Shown in pieces: positions 61,095 through 64,000 of a stretch of 64,000 nt of DNA; within the stretch, counting starts at the first letter, position 1, and each line of letters starts with the position of its first letter. The position numbers were made by a program, and so were the translations under genes. The DNA lies in NCBI RefSeq assembly GCF_013836145.1, contig NZ_CP057483.1, forward strand, positions 682,001 through 746,000, given 5' to 3'. The DNA is from Citrobacter sp. RHB25-C09 (GTDB lineage Bacteria > Pseudomonadota > Gammaproteobacteria > Enterobacterales > Enterobacteriaceae). The notes under the pieces are model-generated. The model saw only the letters and a list, made by a program, of their open reading frames with translations. It did not search any database and was not told the origin of the DNA.

Positions 61095-62258
61095 ATGTCT
61101 GTAATCAAGATGACCGATCTGGATCTTGCTGGTAAACGCGTTTTCATCCGTGCGGATCTGAACGTACCAGTTAAAGAAGGGAAAGTAACCAGCGATGCGC
61201 GTATCCGTGCTTCTCTGCCGACCATCGAACTGGCCCTGAAACAAGGTGCAAAAGTGATGGTAACTTCCCACCTGGGTCGTCCTACCGAAGGCGAGTACAA
61301 CGAAGAATTCTCTCTGCTGCCGGTTGTTAACTACCTGAAAGACAAACTGTCTAACCCAGTTCGCCTGGTAAAAGATTACCTCGACGGCGTAGAAGTGGCT
61401 GCCGGTGAGCTGGTGGTTCTGGAAAACGTTCGCTTTAACAAAGGCGAGAAGAAAGACGACGAAGCGCTGTCCAAAAAATATGCCGCACTGTGTGACGTAT
61501 TCGTGATGGACGCATTCGGTACTGCACACCGTGCACAGGCTTCTACTCACGGTATCGGCAAATTTGCTGATGTTGCTTGCGCAGGCCCGCTGCTGGCGGC
61601 TGAACTGGACGCGCTGGGTAAAGCACTGAAAGAACCGGCTCGCCCAATGGTTGCCATCGTTGGTGGTTCTAAAGTTTCTACCAAACTGACCGTTCTGGAT
61701 TCCCTGTCAAAAATTGCTGACCAACTGATCGTGGGTGGTGGTATTGCTAACACCTTCGTTGCCGCTCAGGGCCACAACGTGGGTAAATCCCTGTACGAAG
61801 CGGATCTGGTTGACGAAGCCAAACGTCTGCTGACCACCTGTGATATTCCGGTTCCGACTGATGTTCGCGTAGCTACCGAGTTCTCTGAAACCGCAGCGGC
61901 AACTCTGAAATCCGTCAGCGACGTGAAAGAAGATGAGCAGATCCTGGATATCGGCGACGCTTCTGCACAGCAACTGGCTGAAATTCTGAAGAATGCGAAA
62001 ACCATTCTGTGGAATGGCCCGGTTGGCGTGTTTGAATTCCCTAACTTCCGTAAAGGAACTGAAATCGTCGCTAACGCTATTGCAGACAGCGAAGCGTTCT
62101 CTATCGCGGGCGGCGGTGACACCCTGGCAGCAATCGACCTGTTCGGCATTGCTGACAAAATCTCCTACATCTCCACTGGCGGTGGCGCATTCCTCGAATT
62201 CGTGGAAGGCAAAGTACTGCCAGCAGTAGCGATGCTCGAAGAGCGCGCTAAGAAGTAA
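61095..62258 (+). CDS. pgk: phosphoglycerate kinase
   Basis: Glycolytic ATP-forming kinase, 387 residues. Motifs RADLNVPVKEGKV, SHLGRP, VVGGSKVSTK-like IVGGSKVSTK and GGGDTLAAI are intact. Codon use is highly biased, as expected for strong expression. Confidence 0.98.
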   Translation: MSVIKMTDLDLAGKRVFIRADLNVPVKEGKVTSDARIRASLPTIELALKQGAKVMVTSHLGRPTEGEYNEEFSLLPVVNYLKDKLSNPVRLVKDYLDGVEVAAGELVVLENVRFNKGEKKDDEALSKKYAALCDVFVMDAFGTAHRAQASTHGIGKFADVACAGPLLAAELDALGKALKEPARPMVAIVGGSKVSTKLTVLDSLSKIADQLIVGGGIANTFVAAQGHNVGKSLYEADLVDEAKRLLTTCDIPVPTDVRVATEFSETAAATLKSVSDVKEDEQILDIGDASAQQLAEILKNAKTILWNGPVGVFEFPNFRKGTEIVANAIADSEAFSIAGGGDTLAAIDLFGIADKISYISTGGGAFLEFVEGKVLPAVAMLEERAKK

Positions 62259-62267
62259 GACATTGAC

Positions 62268-62311
62268 GGGCAGGGAAACCTGCCCTTATTTCAGCGCGCT
62301 TTAGAGCGCGC
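62268..62311 (+). terminator. two hairpins between pgk and fbaA
   Basis: GGGCAGG-GAAA-CCTGCCC followed by TTATTT, then GCGCGCT-TTAG-AGCGCGC. The first has a GNRA loop and a weak U-tract. It may lower or process read-through between two differently needed genes. Confidence 0.6.
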
Positions 62312-62346
62312 GCCCTTTCCAAGGCCGAAGATACAGGACTCGCAAC

Positions 62347-63426
62347 ATGTCTAAAATTTTTGATTTCGTAAAACCAGGCGTGATCACTGGTGATGACGTA
62401 CAGAAAGTTTTCCAGGTAGCTAAAGAAAACAACTTTGCTCTGCCAGCGGTTAACTGCGTGGGTACCGACTCCATTAACGCCGTTCTGGAAACTGCTGCAA
62501 AAGTTAAAGCGCCGGTCATCGTTCAGTTCTCCAACGGTGGCGCTTCTTTCATCGCGGGTAAAGGCGTGAAATCTGACGTTCCTCAGGGTGCGGCAATCCT
62601 GGGTGCTATCTCCGGTGCGCATCACGTTCACCAGATGGCTGAACACTACGGTGTTCCGGTTATCCTGCACACTGACCACTGCGCGAAGAAACTGCTGCCG
62701 TGGATCGACGGTCTGCTGGACGCGGGTGAAAAACACTTTGCAGCAACCGGCAAACCGCTGTTCTCTTCTCACATGATCGACCTGTCTGAAGAGTCTCTGG
62801 AAGAGAACATCGAAATCTGCTCCAAATACCTGGCGCGCATGTCCAAAATGGGCATGACCCTGGAAATCGAACTGGGTTGCACCGGTGGTGAAGAAGACGG
62901 CGTGGACAACAGCCACATGGACGCTTCCGCACTGTACACCCAGCCGGAAGACGTTGATTACGCTTACACCGAGCTGAGCAAAATCAGCCCGCGTTTCACC
63001 ATCGCCGCTTCCTTCGGTAACGTACACGGCGTTTACAAGCCGGGTAACGTGGTTCTGACCCCGACCATCCTGCGCGACTCTCAGGAATATGTTTCTAAGA
63101 AACATAACCTGCCGCACAACAGCCTGAACTTCGTCTTCCACGGCGGTTCTGGTTCTACCGCTCAGGAAATCAAAGACTCCGTAAGCTACGGCGTAGTGAA
63201 AATGAACATTGATACCGATACCCAATGGGCGACCTGGGAAGGTGTTCTGAACTACTACAAAGCGAACGAAGCTTACCTGCAGGGTCAGTTGGGTAACCCG
63301 AAAGGCGAAGATCAGCCGAACAAGAAATACTACGATCCGCGCGTATGGCTTCGCGCTGGTCAGGCAACCATGATCACTCGTTTGGAACAGGCTTTCAAAG
63401 AACTGAACGCGGTTGACGTTCTGTAA
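62347..63426 (+). CDS. fbaA: class II fructose-bisphosphate aldolase
   Basis: Zinc-dependent aldolase, 359 residues. The metal and substrate sites are HTDHCAKKLLPW, EIELGCTGGEEDG, NVHGVYKPGNV and FVFHGGSGST. Highly biased codons. Last gene of the operon, with a strong terminator. Confidence 0.98.
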   Translation: MSKIFDFVKPGVITGDDVQKVFQVAKENNFALPAVNCVGTDSINAVLETAAKVKAPVIVQFSNGGASFIAGKGVKSDVPQGAAILGAISGAHHVHQMAEHYGVPVILHTDHCAKKLLPWIDGLLDAGEKHFAATGKPLFSSHMIDLSEESLEENIEICSKYLARMSKMGMTLEIELGCTGGEEDGVDNSHMDASALYTQPEDVDYAYTELSKISPRFTIAASFGNVHGVYKPGNVVLTPTILRDSQEYVSKKHNLPHNSLNFVFHGGSGSTAQEIKDSVSYGVVKMNIDTDTQWATWEGVLNYYKANEAYLQGQLGNPKGEDQPNKKYYDPRVWLRAGQATMITRLEQAFKELNAVDVL

Positions 63427-63445
63427 TTTAGCCTCGTGAATGTAG

Positions 63446-63476
63446 AAATGGCTTCCTTCGGGAAGCCATTTTTTTT
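63446..63476 (+). terminator. fbaA terminator
   Basis: AATGGCTTCC, UUCG-type loop TTCG, GGAAGCCATT followed by eight more T. Confidence 0.96.
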
Positions 63477-63487
63477 GGCATTGAGCA

Positions 63488-63586
63488 GGGTGCCGGATGG
63501 CGGCTACGCCTTATCCGGCCTACAAATCCGCGAGGCACTCCGTAGGCCGGATAAGACGCGACAGCGTTGCCATCCGGCAATGACAG
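63488..63586. repeat. REP/BIME element
   Basis: GTGCCGGATGGCGGC…CCTTATCCGGCCTAC and an inverted GTAGGCCGGATAAGACGCG…GCCATCCGGCA, between the convergent fbaA and carbamate kinase genes. Confidence 0.88.
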
Positions 63587-63587
63587 T

Positions 63588-64000
63588 CTAACGCGTCACG
63601 CAGGTGCCTTTTTCTCCTGCGAGAATCTGCGGTGCGTCTTTCAACGCACCGATAAACGCCGTATTCCCGGTCTGTTTAACAAACTGAATGACGGCGCCCG
63701 CTTTCGGCCCCATCGCACCGTCCGGTGCGGCGAACGGTGCCAGTTCTTCTGTTGTGACGTGACGCAGTGCGCGCGCCTGAGGTGTTCCCCAGTTTTCATA
63801 GACGGCGTCGGCATCGGTCAGGATCAGCAAGTGATCGGCATTAATGGCGTTAGCGAGTACCGCCGCAGTCAGATCTTTATCGATCACCGCTTCGGTCCCC
63901 TGGTATCCACCGTTCTGTGCAACAACCGGAACGCCACCGCCGCCGCAGCAAATCACCGTATGTCCCGCTTCCATCAGCGTGAGGATCGCGTCGCTGTCGA
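63588..64000 (-). CDS. carbamate kinase, C-terminal part (5' end outside window)
   Basis: The minus strand is open from the window edge to the stop at 63588, about 137 residues. It contains the carbamate-kinase signatures ICCGGGGVPVV, AVIDKDLTAAVLA, LLILTDADAVYENWGTP and GAMGPKAGAVIQFV. The enzyme interconverts carbamoyl phosphate and ADP with carbamate and ATP, usually at the end of arginine deiminase, agmatine or purine/allantoin degradation. In E. coli K-12 mscS lies at this side of fbaA, as far as I recall, so this gene probably belongs to an inserted catabolic cluster. Confidence 0.9.
   Translation of the reverse strand, partial: DSDAILTLMEAGHTVICCGGGGVPVVAQNGGYQGTEAVIDKDLTAAVLANAINADHLLILTDADAVYENWGTPQARALRHVTTEELAPFAAPDGAMGPKAGAVIQFVKQTGNTAFIGALKDAPQILAGEKGTCVTR

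Noticed and set aside
62248..63225. 325-codon open frame antisense to fbaA
   Set aside because: Produced by the strong codon bias of fbaA; not a gene.
1..64000. CRISPR arrays
   Set aside because: All repeated short sequences in the window are REP/BIME units; no regularly spaced direct repeats were seen.

Overview
The window is chromosomal DNA from a member of the Enterobacteriaceae close to Escherichia, Salmonella and Citrobacter. The order hyb - yghU - gss - tRNA-Phe - yqgA - speC - nupG - mltC - yggX - mutY - trmB - ansB - hemW/rdgB/yggUTS - gshB - endA - galP - metK - speAB - tktA - cmt/ygg - epd-pgk-fbaA is the backbone of this part of those genomes, and protein lengths match the known family members almost residue for residue. 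A Citrobacter-like genome is my best guess, but the genus is inference. Many REP/BIME repeats of enteric type sit between genes.

Layout. (1) 1-8.4 kb: the 3' part of a methyl-accepting chemotaxis gene, then the complete hydrogenase-2 operon hybOABCDEFG. (2) 8.4-11.4 kb: yghU (glutathione-linked disulfide reductase family) and divergent gss (glutathionylspermidine synthetase/amidase). (3) 11.4-21.9 kb: an accessory block between gss and the tRNA-Phe gene (pheV position). It starts with relics, including a frameshifted chaperone-usher pilin C-terminus. It continues with a seven-gene minus-strand operon: acyl-CoA synthetase, MFS anion symporter, CoA-transferase, SDR dehydrogenase, thiolase, glycerate kinase and a CdaR-type regulator. 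This is the most interesting part of the window. The gene set fits a CoA-dependent beta-oxidation route for a polyhydroxy acid that ends in acetyl-CoA and glycerate; a 2-deoxyaldonate such as 2-deoxyribonate would fit. (4) 21.9-32.5 kb: tRNA-Phe, yqgA, speC, nupG, mltC, yggX, mutY, trmB, yggL, yggN, ansB. (5) 32.5-35.5 kb: an accessory TRAP transporter operon (dctPQM type) with a strong palindromic operator candidate, lying where E. coli K-12 has yggM as far as I recall. (6) 35.7-44.3 kb: hemW, rdgB, yggU, yggT, yggS, yggR, ruvX, yqgE, gshB, rsmE, endA, sprT. (7) 44.3-54.1 kb: galP with a pair of GalR-type operators, metK with a MetJ-box array, the small gene yqgB, speA, speB (with a strong terminator hairpin in front of it), loiP, tktA. 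(8) 54.4-59.7 kb: the orphan PTS operon cmtB-cmtA-yggP-yggF-yggD-yggC. (9) 60-63.4 kb: the glycolytic operon epd-pgk-fbaA. (10) The window ends inside a minus-strand carbamate kinase gene.

Functional themes are anaerobic hydrogen metabolism (hyb), polyamine and thiol metabolism (speA, speB, speC, gss, gshB, metK), sugar and sugar-acid uptake (galP, TRAP, cmt, the CoA operon), and the central pathways of glycolysis and pentose phosphates. I saw no CRISPR array, no intact insertion sequence and no prophage.
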